Shown: piece after piece, positions 36,154 through 45,338 of the stretch
Position numbering within the stretch: position 1 is the stretch's first letter
How the letters are laid out: each line of letters begins with the position of its first letter
NCBI GenBank assembly: GCA_026874595.1
Contig: JAPPUL010000081.1
Location: 882,501 to 946,500 of the forward strand
DNA length: 64,000 bases
Reading direction: 5' to 3'
From: Sipunculus nudus
Lineage: Eukaryota > Annelida > Sipuncula > Golfingiida > Sipunculidae
Position numbers and translations under genes: made by a program
Notes under the pieces: model-generated
Told to the model about the DNA's origin: nothing
What the model saw: only the letters and a program-made list of their open reading frames with translations
Databases searched by the model: none

Positions 36154-37671
36154 TCATCTGTGCGGCTTTTCATTTATATTATGTCGCCATCCCTGCCCTG
36201 TTAGAATAAATGATATCAATAAAGTAAGCACTAGCCAGCCAATTCCTATTAACAATACTTCGTATACTTTATAATTACCGTAGGTATTGCTAACATCCTT
36301 TATTAGGGCGGTGCCTATTATTACAAGCAGTATTATCGGAACCATAAACCTTATTACATAGTCCCATATACGCCCAAGCTGCATATTTGTTGTTTTGTTT
36401 ATATGTTGTCTGAATATGATATATGAAAAATCCAACCCACTACTAGGCATTCTAGAAATCCTACAACCAGCACTCCATAAGTTGTTAGAAAATGATCTAC
36501 TATGTCTATCCAATAAATCCCTGCTCCTGTTGCAAATATTATTCCTCCTGAAAAACCTAATAGCGTTACTACTGTTACTACTACCTTCCTCCTCCACAGA
36601 AATTTATCTACTATTGCTGATACGAAAGCTTCTATTATTGATATTGCTGATGAAAAGCCCGCTACAACAAGCGATACAAAAAATAATATTCCAAATGCTT
36701 TCCCTATAAACGGTGATAGCGTATCGTGCATTAGGTTTAGGGCTTGGGGATACGCTATAAACGCAAGCCCTATCCTATCCGCTACCACCTCATCCACTCC
36801 CTTTCCACTCGCTTGCGCCATGAACCCAAGTACCGCAAATATTGCAACCCCAGAAAATATTGCAAAACCACCATAAGGGCTGTCGTTATTGCTGCTCTTG
36901 GGAGATTTGTTTCCTTCGGTAGGTAACTCGAATATGTTATCATTATTCCAAAGCCAAGCCCAAGTGAGAAAAATACTTGGCTATACGCATTAAGCCATAC
37001 CTTAGGTTACCATAACTTAGAAAAATCAGGTACAAAATAAGACTTTAATCCTTCTCCTGCTCCTTCTAAGGTGAAACTCCATACTACCAATATGCTCATC
37101 AATAATAATAATAACGGAATGAACACTTTATTTGCTATCTCAAAGCCCGAGTCTAACTCCTTTATATATTATGTACCACCCCAAAAGCCATACTAGGAAC
37201 AAGCCTAATACTATCTCCAGCTGTAAACTCCCAAACTCAAACGGACCTCCTGTCTTCCCTAAAAAATCATTATTAAAAAAAACCTATTACGTCCTTGCCC
37301 CAAGACAAATTTAATGCATAGCGTACATAGTTTACGCACCAGGATATTATTACCGTGTAGTATAGTGCTATGCCAAATATTAGAAAAACTACCGTCCACC
37401 ATCCAAGCCATTACCATCTCTTGCTATATTTTACAAATGCAAGTGATACTCTCCCAAGTCGCTTATCCCATACTCTCAAATCCAAAAATTAATAATGCTA
37501 TCCCATCCTTAATAGCGCTATAAAATACGGTATTAAAAACTCACCCCCACACTCTCGTATCTATATTCTAAAAAAACATATATTTCCAAACCCTATCGCT
37601 TAGCCTAATGCTGCCATCAAAAAAACATAACTACTTCCCCATTGTTCATCACTTTGCTTATATATTCCCAT
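36154..37671 (-). pseudogene. Decayed Na+-dependent neurotransmitter-symporter-family (NSS) transporter
   Basis: The reverse strand still reads as an NSS amino-acid transporter in pieces. ATG at 37671 begins MGIYKQSDEQWGSS. The sodium-site region follows as AALG, stop, AIGFGNI, and later pieces include [31 protein letters not shown] and GLAFIAYPQALNLM. The C-terminal helices lie in another frame (36154-36597). At least four in-frame stops and several frame changes interrupt it, so no intact product is possible. The remaining open pieces of 140 and 147 codons should not be called as genes. Confidence 0.9.
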
Positions 37672-37803
37672 CCACTACTCTTTACCTTTTATTAGCATTC
37701 CAGGCAAAAACAATAACAGCATAAAATATATATTATCCTTCCATACTACTCTCCCTCTACTCTCCCCCTACTCTCCCTCTTTTACCATTTTCTTATTTTT
37801 TTA
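37672..37803. other. Short pyrimidine-rich spacer
   Basis: Contains a CTCTCCCTCTACTCTCCCCCTA repeat on the plus strand (37749-37780) behind the aldolase gene and no recognised gene. Confidence 0.5.
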
Positions 37804-38502
37804 TTAAAACCTTACTATTGGATTTGTTAGCTTATAGGTTTTATCTCGTATCTCCATAAGCTCCTTTATCTCTTCAGATGTAAGCTCACGTACATTCCCT
37901 AGTAGCTTTGCATGTAATATTATCCAGGCCGCATGCTCCATCTGTTCAAGCTTATTATATGCCTCCTCAACACTCTTCCCTACCGTTATACTACCATGTT
38001 TATCCATCAAAAGGGCATCTGTCCCCTTTATTGCTTCGCCTATCGCATTTGCAAGCTCCTTAGTTGAGGGCGCTTTGTAAGCTATATTTGGTATCTTGCC
38101 AAGCATTACTGTTATCTCCGGGATTATACTCTCGTTTAGTCCTGAATTACTTAAATTGAGCGCCAGGCAGCTTTTCGGATGCCCATGTACTACTGCATGC
38201 ACGTCTTTTCGCGATTTGTATATTGCAAGATGCATATTAAGCTCACTTGTCGCTTTTAACTCCCTCTTAAATCCATTTCGCCTGCCAGCACGAATTACTT
38301 CTCCGCTTAATGTAACCTCTACTATATTAGACCTTCTAACATATCCCTTACTTACTCCAGATGGCGTTGTATACACTATATCGCCTCCCTTATAAGAAAC
38401 ATTCCCTTCCGTTCCCGATACAAGCCCCCTCTCATACAACCTCTTGCATATATTTACTATTTCTCTTTGAGCCCACGCCCTCTTCAAAAGCACTTTTAAC
38501 AT
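37804..38502 (-). CDS. Class II aldolase/adducin-family protein (fuculose-phosphate-aldolase-like)
   Basis: 232 aa. Zn-binding and catalytic pattern of the AraD/FucA family: GNVSYKGGDIVYTTPSGVSKG, VVHGHPKS and the later MDKHGSITVG with the third histidine. Substrate is unknown; relatives cleave fuculose-1-phosphate or ribulose-phosphate analogues or act in methionine salvage. A weak AGGGT precedes the ATG. Confidence 0.85.
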   Translation of the reverse strand: MLKVLLKRAWAQREIVNICKRLYERGLVSGTEGNVSYKGGDIVYTTPSGVSKGYVRRSNIVEVTLSGEVIRAGRRNGFKRELKATSELNMHLAIYKSRKDVHAVVHGHPKSCLALNLSNSGLNESIIPEITVMLGKIPNIAYKAPSTKELANAIGEAIKGTDALLMDKHGSITVGKSVEEAYNKLEQMEHAAWIILHAKLLGNVRELTSEEIKELMEIRDKTYKLTNPIVRF

Positions 38503-38821
38503 ATATTAGTTTCTACCCTCTTTTATACTCGCTTTTTTTCCTTAACTATAAAAAATTCATTTGCAAAAGTAAAAGTATTATCACCTTTTTTCTCTACATT
38601 TTTAGCCCCCTCCTCTCCCAAGAGGCCCGCTTTATTAATTTTATTTGCACTTTTTTTATTTTTTTATTATATATTTTTATAGTTTTATTTCCGTACGCTC
38701 TAATATGTTCGGTCATTTTTATGACTTGCATCACGAGAATCATATATATAAAATTGTTTGCTTTTTTGCATTTTTACTTACTTTTATTTAGCATATTATA
38801 GTATACGCAAGGGGGGTTCAG
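38503..38821. other. 319-bp divergent spacer with the rpsT promoter
   Basis: AT-rich. Candidate promoter for rpsT: TTACTT (38774-38779) and TATAGT (38797-38802) with 17-bp spacing. A short CCTCT/AGAGG stem occurs near 38611-38624. No gene was seen; the plus-strand open frame here is low-complexity F, L, I. Confidence 0.4.
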
Positions 38822-39097
38822 GTGGCACATTCTATTTCAGCCAGAAAAAGAGTTCGTCAGAATATTAAAAGACGTGCTAAAAACAGAGCAGTTCGTGCTG
38901 AGGTTAAAACATCAGCTAGAAAGGTAGCTCTTGCTATCAAAAATCAGGAAGGTAACGTTATTGAGCTTTATAAAAACTATGTTTCTCGTTTGGATAAGGC
39001 TTTGAAAAAGGGAGTTTTACACAAAAATTATGTCGGTAGAAAAAAGTCTCGGGTGCTTAAAAACATTAATCTAAGTTTTAGTGGTACAGACAAGTGA
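38822..39097 (+). CDS. rpsT: 30S ribosomal protein S20
   Basis: Primary 16S rRNA-binding protein. AHSISARKRVRQNIKRRAKN is the family N-terminus. 91 aa, very basic. GTG start after AAGGGGGG. Codons end largely in T, as expected for the local strand composition and possibly for high expression. Its stop overlaps the GTG of the HU/IHF gene (GTGA). Confidence 0.95.
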   Translation: MAHSISARKRVRQNIKRRAKNRAVRAEVKTSARKVALAIKNQEGNVIELYKNYVSRLDKALKKGVLHKNYVGRKKSRVLKNINLSFSGTDK

Positions 39098-39366
39098 CCA
39101 AAATGGCCATTGTCGATGAGATACGTAAGAAAACGGGTCTTACTAAAAAAGATGTAACTAGAATCGTTGACTCTTTTTTCCATACCATTAAAGAGGGTCT
39201 TTCTAATCATGAGCATATTGAGATTAGAGGATTTGGTACCTTTAGTATGAAAAAGAGAAACGCTCGTATTGCAAGAAATCCCAAGACTAATCAGATTATT
39301 AATGTCCCCGAGCACTATAGGCCTTACTTTAAGGCTGGTAAGTCTTTAAAATCTCGGTGCCATTAA
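39094..39366 (+). CDS. HU/IHF-family DNA-bending protein
   Basis: 90 aa nucleoid protein. It begins MTKMAIVDEIRKKTGLTKKDV, has the core IEIRGFGTFSMKKRNARIARNP with the conserved GFGTF and the proline-tipped arm RNPKT, and resembles IHF more than HU. GTG start overlapping the rpsT stop; an ATG three codons later (39103) is an alternative. Probably cotranscribed with rpsT. Confidence 0.92.
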   Translation: MTKMAIVDEIRKKTGLTKKDVTRIVDSFFHTIKEGLSNHEHIEIRGFGTFSMKKRNARIARNPKTNQIINVPEHYRPYFKAGKSLKSRCH

Positions 39367-39415
39367 TATAAATTTTTGAAATTCCTGACATCTTAAAAAC
39401 TACATATATGTACTG

Positions 39416-40633
39416 CTATTTTAGTAGTACGTATATGTTACCTTCCATCAGATTCTCCATCGTCTTTGGATGCTGGAGAAGTCGAATGCTGTCTTCTTTT
39501 CCAAGTACTATGTTACTTCCATTTATTCCAACTACTTTATCTGCCACCACATACAAGGGATTTACTCCTACTCGCTCAACTTTATACATCAAGTACTTAT
39601 CCTTTGTATAATTTATAAACTTTACACTCCCTCTCTTTTTAAGTTTTAATAGGTTCTTAAAATATATTTTATGCCCCTCACTATCGTATATTGATGGGAA
39701 TAAGGCCGGTTCGCCATTTACTACCTTACGGCTTGATTTTGAACGCCTGTATAAATTATCTATTATACTTGCGTAATATCTATCATTAGGTCTTAAGCTC
39801 ATCAATAGCGACTTGTCTTCTAAGGTAAGCACGTCTTTTGATATTAGCCTCTTACGTATATTATCATACCATACCTTATCTTCCAAACTAGGTGGTATTT
39901 TTATATCTCCTTCTAGGAAATAAAGCCTCTCGTATGTCTTTAGTACATACCTATAGGACTGCCTTAAATCTATTATTAGTGATGTGTAGATTATTTGCTC
40001 ATGTGGCTCTTTTTGATAAACATCATCTACTCTCTCCTCTACATTGTCATCAAGACGATATATCAAACCCTCAAGCCCTCTTTTGCCGCGTAGTGAATAT
40101 TTTAATGCCACTATCACTTTGTTTGGACTTTTGAATACTGTCGGTAATATAACTATGTTTTTATCTATCTCGGATAAAAATAGAGACTTGAATGCTTTAC
40201 TCTTTGCATAATAGTCTCTTGTATAATTTGTTCCATCTATTCTTGTTGCAAGTATTATATTTAACAGGTTTGTCTTTGCTGTTTGGATTAATTTGCTTTG
40301 GGCTTCGTTCCTTTGTCTTACTGAGGCAAATATACTCGGTATGTCTTCGTAGCTTACTCCTTCAAGATCGTTTTCTGTTGCGTAACCTATACAGCTCCCT
40401 TCTGTCCAGTTTATAAAACCTTTTTCAAAATATTCTATCTTTGAATCCTTATCTACTCCAAAATATTCTATCACATCATCTTGCTCCCCCATACCACCAG
40501 CCACACCTACAACTGCATCTTCTGCTCCCAAAAAACCACTAAACAACGTAATCAGTAATATTAAATATATTCCTTCTTTTAATACATAATACTTGCTTTT
40601 TACCCTATTTAATATCTTTAATATCTTTAACAT
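39416..40633 (-). CDS. Predicted exported protein, function unknown
   Basis: 405 aa. A basic N-terminus and hydrophobic segment (about 20-36, ending FLGAEDA) suggest Sec export. The mature part alternates helical and strand regions without recognised motifs; the C-terminus YVVADKVVGINGSNIVLG looks like a small beta domain. It starts 8 bp after the trpF stop, so it is likely cotranscribed with trpF although no functional link is evident. Confidence 0.65.
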   Translation of the reverse strand: MLKILKILNRVKSKYYVLKEGIYLILLITLFSGFLGAEDAVVGVAGGMGEQDDVIEYFGVDKDSKIEYFEKGFINWTEGSCIGYATENDLEGVSYEDIPSIFASVRQRNEAQSKLIQTAKTNLLNIILATRIDGTNYTRDYYAKSKAFKSLFLSEIDKNIVILPTVFKSPNKVIVALKYSLRGKRGLEGLIYRLDDNVEERVDDVYQKEPHEQIIYTSLIIDLRQSYRYVLKTYERLYFLEGDIKIPPSLEDKVWYDNIRKRLISKDVLTLEDKSLLMSLRPNDRYYASIIDNLYRRSKSSRKVVNGEPALFPSIYDSEGHKIYFKNLLKLKKRGSVKFINYTKDKYLMYKVERVGVNPLYVVADKVVGINGSNIVLGKEDSIRLLQHPKTMENLMEGNIYVLLK

Positions 40634-40641
40634 TTTATATC

Positions 40642-41325
40642 TTAATACCCCTTTCTAACTTCTTTTATAAACTCATAAAGCTTCTTTATATCCTTTCTAC
40701 CACGAGCAAGCTCAACCCCTGATGATACGTCTACTCCATAAGGTTTTACCTTCTTTATTGCATCAGATACATTGCCCGGATTAAGTCCTCCCGCAAGTAT
40801 TATCTTACTACCTCCCTCAAGCAGCCCTTTACCATATACTCCAAGTTCCCAATCAAAGCGTACCCCTGTACCACCAGAACTCTCTCCCCTCATTCCCCCG
40901 TTAAAACCATTTCTTACTAAGCCTGTGTCTAATAAAAAATAGCTAAGCCGTTTATAATCTAATAGACGCTCTACAGACTCTCGCCCGCTTACTAGTATCG
41001 TCTTTACTACTTTATACTTTTTTGCATAACTTATACAAAAATCCTCACTCTCATCTCCATGAAACTGTATCGTGTCAAAAAGACCTACGTACTCAAGTAT
41101 CTCATCTAGCTTTTCCTTACTCATGTCTTGTACCACTAACACTCGTCCAACATATGGAGGAAGCCCCTCTAATAACTCCTTTGCTGCCTCTTTACTCACT
41201 TGACGAGGACTTTTACACATTATTAATCCTAGTGCATCCGCTCCCGCTTCTATTGCTTTTTTTGCATCCTCTTTATTCGTTATCCCGCATATCTTGCATC
41301 TTACATAATTCACATCTTTATTCAC
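40642..41325 (-). CDS. trpF: Phosphoribosylanthranilate isomerase
   Basis: Third step of tryptophan synthesis from anthranilate. TIM barrel with the catalytic Cys in KICGIT near residue 12, IQFHGDES, and the phosphate loops GGTGVRFDW and ILAGGLNPGNV, then GVDVSSGVE. 227 aa. GTG start, with a second GTG five codons later as an alternative. No other trp genes lie here. Confidence 0.95.
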   Translation of the reverse strand: MNKDVNYVRCKICGITNKEDAKKAIEAGADALGLIMCKSPRQVSKEAAKELLEGLPPYVGRVLVVQDMSKEKLDEILEYVGLFDTIQFHGDESEDFCISYAKKYKVVKTILVSGRESVERLLDYKRLSYFLLDTGLVRNGFNGGMRGESSGGTGVRFDWELGVYGKGLLEGGSKIILAGGLNPGNVSDAIKKVKPYGVDVSSGVELARGRKDIKKLYEFIKEVRKGY

Positions 41326-41443
41326 ATCTTTTCTTATCGGTTTGTAAGCTAATATGATTAGTTTGCCATTTTCTCCTTTGTTATTATTCTTTATTTGCTT
41401 AAGATTATTATTTTTTTTATCATCTTTTTATCATCTTTTTAAT

Positions 41444-42595
41444 ATGTATTTTCACAAACCTATTTTAGCTTGCGAAATTAAAAACGCTTTTTCTAATAAT
41501 CCAATTTATCCCATAAGAAAATCAAAAAACATTAATAACAAAACTATTTTCGACTGTACCGCCGGCGAGGGCGGACATAGCGCTTTCCTACTACCTTTTA
41601 TTAAAAATTCAAACCTTATTCTTTTAGATAGAGATGAAAATATCCTAAAGCACGCCAAAAAACGCATCCTTCACAAAAATAATGCCCTTCTATTCATAAA
41701 CCAGGATTATCATAAAAACTTAAATAAATTATATTTCTATAACAAAAACTTCTCCTCCATAAAAAACATTATTAAAAATACCATTAAAAATACCATTACA
41801 GAAAATCCTTACCCTGATAAGGAGCCTCATAAACCATGTGTTGACTATTTCCTCTTTGACCTTGGTATTTCTATGTTTCATTATAAAATGGATACTCGGG
41901 GTTTTAGCTTTAATGATACAAGTAGTCTTGATATGCGTCTTGACACCCAACTTGATCCGTATGATATAACTAAAAAACAAAACCAAAATGCTTATGATAT
42001 TATAAACTCATATAGTCAAGAGAATATTATTCGCATTTTAAAGGAATTTGCTGATGAGGATAAGGCTTTTTTTATTTCACGTGAGATTATAAAAAGAAGA
42101 GCCATTAAAAAGATAGAGTCTGCCTATGAACTTGCAAATATAGTAAGCCATGCCAAAAGACAAAAAAGACACATAAAAACACATCCTGCAACCAAAACCT
42201 TCCAAGCACTTAGAATATACGTAAACCAAGAGTTTTATCATATAGAACGCGGGCTTATTGATGCTATTTATTATCTTAAAGAAGGAGGACGCATAGCAAT
42301 TTTAACGTTCCATTCACTAGAAGATAGAATAGTCAAAAACATACTAAAGTATTTCGAGCTTTCTTGCATATGTCCGATAACAAACGTATGCCAATGTCTT
42401 GGTCGTGCAACTCTAAAACGAGTAAATAAGAAGGTGATAAGACCAGGTGAAGATGAAAAGGCATTAAATCCAGCATCAAGGAGCACAAAGTTACGGGTTG
42501 TAGAAAAAGTATACGAAGAGCAAGATCCGTTTAAAAAGGAATATTTATTTCAAAATGCAAAAAAAGTGCTTTACAAGGATTACAGTTTTAAGTAA
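41444..42595 (+). CDS. rsmH: 16S rRNA m4C1402 methyltransferase RsmH (MraW)
   Basis: ATG at 41444 is chosen because the family N-terminus begins here (MYFHKPILACEI); the upstream frame to 41354 is a hydrophobic artefact overlapping the trpF promoter region. SAM-binding DCTAGEGGHSAF (about 37-48), FLFDLGIS, DMRLD, HPATKTFQALRIYVNQE and LTFHSLEDRIVK are intact. 383 aa, longer than the usual ~310 because of an insert with IKNT repeats (12-bp units, about 105-120). It heads the rsmH-ftsL-murE-murF-mraY run. Confidence 0.92.
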   Translation: MYFHKPILACEIKNAFSNNPIYPIRKSKNINNKTIFDCTAGEGGHSAFLLPFIKNSNLILLDRDENILKHAKKRILHKNNALLFINQDYHKNLNKLYFYNKNFSSIKNIIKNTIKNTITENPYPDKEPHKPCVDYFLFDLGISMFHYKMDTRGFSFNDTSSLDMRLDTQLDPYDITKKQNQNAYDIINSYSQENIIRILKEFADEDKAFFISREIIKRRAIKKIESAYELANIVSHAKRQKRHIKTHPATKTFQALRIYVNQEFYHIERGLIDAIYYLKEGGRIAILTFHSLEDRIVKNILKYFELSCICPITNVCQCLGRATLKRVNKKVIRPGEDEKALNPASRSTKLRVVEKVYEEQDPFKKEYLFQNAKKVLYKDYSFK

Positions 42596-42654
42596 GCAAT
42601 AGAGTGTCTAATATAGAGTTTATAATTTACAAAGCATCTGCTAAAGAGTATTTT

Positions 42655-42733
42655 AAAATGGATAGTCAAAAGATGGTCAAAAGATGCTAAAAAGATGGTC
42701 AAAAGATAGTCAAAAGATGCTAAAAAGAGCAAA
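42655..42733 (+). repeat. GATGGTCAAAA repeats around the ftsL start
   Basis: Imperfect units AAGATGGTCAAAAG and AAGATGCTAAAAAG alternate across the start of ftsL and are partly translated as MLKRWSKDSQKMLKR. Several ATGs are repeated in the process, so the exact start is uncertain. Confidence 0.65.
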
Positions 42734-43142
42734 CAAAAGAAAAAGTAAAAGGATTATGCCTAAAGATGAAGCTTTAGAGGGTAAAAGGAAACATTTCATA
42801 GCTCGTATAACTTTGCTAATAGTACTACTTACGACTCTGGTATCATTTTTGATGTGGCAAAATATAAAAGGACTTAGTCTAAACAAAGAATTAAATGAAG
42901 CGAAGAACGAACGACTTAAACTACAAAAGGAATATTACAAAAACAAAGTAGAATACGAACGACTTAGGCAAAAGGAAAGCGTTATAAAGAATGCACAAAA
43001 GCTGCTTAAGATGGAAAAGACAAAAAGAAGTGATTTTAAACTAAGCGGGATTAAGGACAAAGAGAAACTAATAGAAGAATTAATAAACAATGAAGGGGCA
43101 AAAGAAGGGGCAAAAGAAGGGATAAATGAAGATAAGGAATAA
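42684..43142 (+). CDS. ftsL: Cell-division protein FtsL
   Basis: 152 aa. A very basic cytoplasmic tail, one membrane segment (about 40-62, ITLLIVLLTTLVSFLMW) and a leucine-zipper-like coiled coil (about 68-115). Identification rests on topology and position between rsmH and murE, because FtsL is poorly conserved. The C-terminus carries GAKE repeats (12-bp units). ftsI, which normally follows, is missing. Confidence 0.75.
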   Translation: MLKRWSKDSQKMLKRANKRKSKRIMPKDEALEGKRKHFIARITLLIVLLTTLVSFLMWQNIKGLSLNKELNEAKNERLKLQKEYYKNKVEYERLRQKESVIKNAQKLLKMEKTKRSDFKLSGIKDKEKLIEELINNEGAKEGAKEGINEDKE

Positions 43143-43174
43143 AATTAAAAAAGAGAGGTTTTGTATAAGGTTTA

Positions 43175-44788
43175 ATGAAGCGGCTTTATGAAGTACTAAG
43201 TGTTCTAAACGATGTTAAAAACGATGTTAAAAACGATGTTAAAAAAGCTAATAATACTAAAGATATATTTTGCAAGAAGATTCTAAATTCATCTTCTAAA
43301 GAAAGTTTAGAAAAAGTTGTAAGAGGGATAGAACAAGATTCAAGAAGGGTTAAGGAAGGGTATATATTTGTAGCGATAAGAGGCTATAGAAAAGATGGAC
43401 ATAAATATATAAACGAAGCGATAAAATGCGGTGCATGTTGCATAATAGTTGACTTTAATTATGAATTAAACGAAGAAAAACTTAAATGTCTTGGAGTAGT
43501 AATAATAGTACATAAAAACCCAAAGCGAGCGCTTGCACTTATAACAAGATATTATTATAACGATCCATCAAGCAAGCTAAAACTTATCGGGATAACAGGA
43601 ACAAACGGCAAAACAACAATAACCTACATGTTAAAAAGCATATTCGAGACAGCAGGCAAAAAGGTAGGCGTAATAGGGACAATTTCAAACTACATATGCG
43701 GCAAGCAGATGTCCTCAGAAGTAACGACTCCAGATAGTATATCGTTAAATAAGACGTTATCCCAAATGGTATTAGAAGGGGTAGAATACTGTTTTATGGA
43801 AGTATCATCACACGCTTTGGTACAAGAGCGTGCATACGGACTTAATTTTGATATTGTACTTATAACGAATATAACAGAAGATCATTTTGACTATCATAAA
43901 ACGATGGAAGAATATTACAAAGCAAAGAAGAAAATATTTATCTTACTAAAAGAAAGTAGTAAGAGCGTAAAACTTGCAATATATAATAAAGAGATATATA
44001 AAAGCAAAGAGCTACAAAAACATATAGAGGGGCTTGGGCTTGAGCATAGGAGTTACGGGGTTGGTGCGGGTGCAGATTACAAAGCTTATGATATAAAGAG
44101 TATGTTTGGCGACAGTAGTTTTAAGGTAGCACATAAAGCAGGAGACAAGGCAGGGGATTTAGAGGACAAGGCAAAAGATAGTGTTTTTAAAGATAGTGTT
44201 TTTATAGAAGTTTCTTTATCGGGTAAATTCAATATACAAAATAGTCTTGGAGCCTATATAATAAGCTACTTTTTGGGTATAGGCTTAAAAGATATAAAAA
44301 GCGGGCTTAAAGCAGTTAGAGTTCCTGGCAGATTCGAGGTAATAAAGCATACAAATGGAGCATACGTAGTAATAGATTATGCGCATACAGACGATGCCCT
44401 TAAGAATGTATTAGAGGCGATAAAGGAGCTTAGCAAAGGACGGATAATATGCGTATTTGGGTGTGGAGGTAATAGAGACAAAAGCAAAAGGGTTTTGATG
44501 GGCAGAGTAGCAGCAAAATATAGCGATCTATCGATTATAACAAGTGACAATCCCCGAAAAGAGGAACCGGAAGCAATAATAGAAAACATATTAAAAGCCT
44601 ATAGCAAAGAAGATAATTATATAAAGATAACAAACAGATACGAAGCAATAAAAGAAGCCCTAAAGTTATCGAAAAAGGATGATATAGTACTAATCGCGGG
44701 GAAGGGACATGAGGATTATCAAATCCTACATGACAGGGTAATACATTTTAGTGATCGCGAGGTAGTGCTTGAGCTAAAAAGCGATTAA
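43175..44788 (+). CDS. murE: UDP-MurNAc-L-Ala-D-Glu:meso-DAP ligase
   Basis: Cytoplasmic Mur ligase adding the third stem residue. N-terminal domain with QDSRRVKEGYIFVAIRG, ATP loop GITGTNGKTT (about 139-148), VTTPDS, and DNPR at about 459, the motif for meso-DAP specificity, consistent with dapF in this window. 537 aa. The N-terminus has an NDVK repeat (12-bp units, residues about 11-22). The last ~45 codons are repeated three times downstream. Confidence 0.96.
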   Translation: MKRLYEVLSVLNDVKNDVKNDVKKANNTKDIFCKKILNSSSKESLEKVVRGIEQDSRRVKEGYIFVAIRGYRKDGHKYINEAIKCGACCIIVDFNYELNEEKLKCLGVVIIVHKNPKRALALITRYYYNDPSSKLKLIGITGTNGKTTITYMLKSIFETAGKKVGVIGTISNYICGKQMSSEVTTPDSISLNKTLSQMVLEGVEYCFMEVSSHALVQERAYGLNFDIVLITNITEDHFDYHKTMEEYYKAKKKIFILLKESSKSVKLAIYNKEIYKSKELQKHIEGLGLEHRSYGVGAGADYKAYDIKSMFGDSSFKVAHKAGDKAGDLEDKAKDSVFKDSVFIEVSLSGKFNIQNSLGAYIISYFLGIGLKDIKSGLKAVRVPGRFEVIKHTNGAYVVIDYAHTDDALKNVLEAIKELSKGRIICVFGCGGNRDKSKRVLMGRVAAKYSDLSIITSDNPRKEEPEAIIENILKAYSKEDNYIKITNRYEAIKEALKLSKKDDIVLIAGKGHEDYQILHDRVIHFSDREVVLELKSD

Positions 44789-45331
44789 GAATTAAGCAAG
44801 TATTAAAGATAGAGTACAAATTAAAAAAAAGAAGTCCTAAAGCTATCGAAAAAGGATGATATAGTACTAATCGCGGGGAAGGGACATGAGGATAATCCTA
44901 CATGACAGGGTAATACATTTTAGTGATCGCGAGGTAGTGCTTGAGCTAAAAAGCGATTAAGAATTAAGCAAGTATTAAAGATAGAGTACAAATTAAAAAA
45001 AAGAAGTCCTAAAGCTATCGAAAAAGGATGATATAGTACTAATCGCGGGGAAGGGACATGAGGATAATCCTACATGACAGGGTAATACATTTTAGTGATC
45101 GCGAGGTAGTGCTTGAGCTAAAAAGCGATTAAGAATTAAGCAAGTATTAAAGATAGAGTACAAATTAAAAAAAAGAAGTCCTAAAGCTATCGAAAAAGGA
45201 TGATATAGTACTAATCGCGGGGAAGGGACATGAGGATAATCCTACATGACAGGGTAATACATTTTAGTGATCGCGAGGTAGTGCTTGAGCTAAAAAGCGA
45301 TTAAGAATTAAGCAAGTATTAAGTAAGAAAG
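44654..45331 (+). repeat. Three tandem copies of the murE 3' end
   Basis: The segment from GAAGCCCTAAAG at 44654 through the murE stop to 44830 recurs at 44831-45002, 45003-45174 and 45175-45331 (truncated at its right end). The three copies are 172 bp and nearly identical to each other. They differ from the gene copy by a 5-bp loss in the region coding DYQIL, which destroys the frame, and by a few substitutions. They fill the 550-bp gap before murF; no other feature is there. Confidence 0.96.
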
Positions 45332-45338
45332 GGTTTAG

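Noticed and set aside
36154-36821. Two intact small membrane proteins (140 and 147 aa)
   Set aside because: They are adjacent frames of one NSS transporter interrupted by a frameshift; upstream parts of the same gene carry stops.
41354-41443. Hydrophobic N-terminal extension of RsmH
   Set aside because: The RsmH family begins at MYFHKPIL (41444); the upstream part is a T-rich repeat of CATCTTTTTAT.
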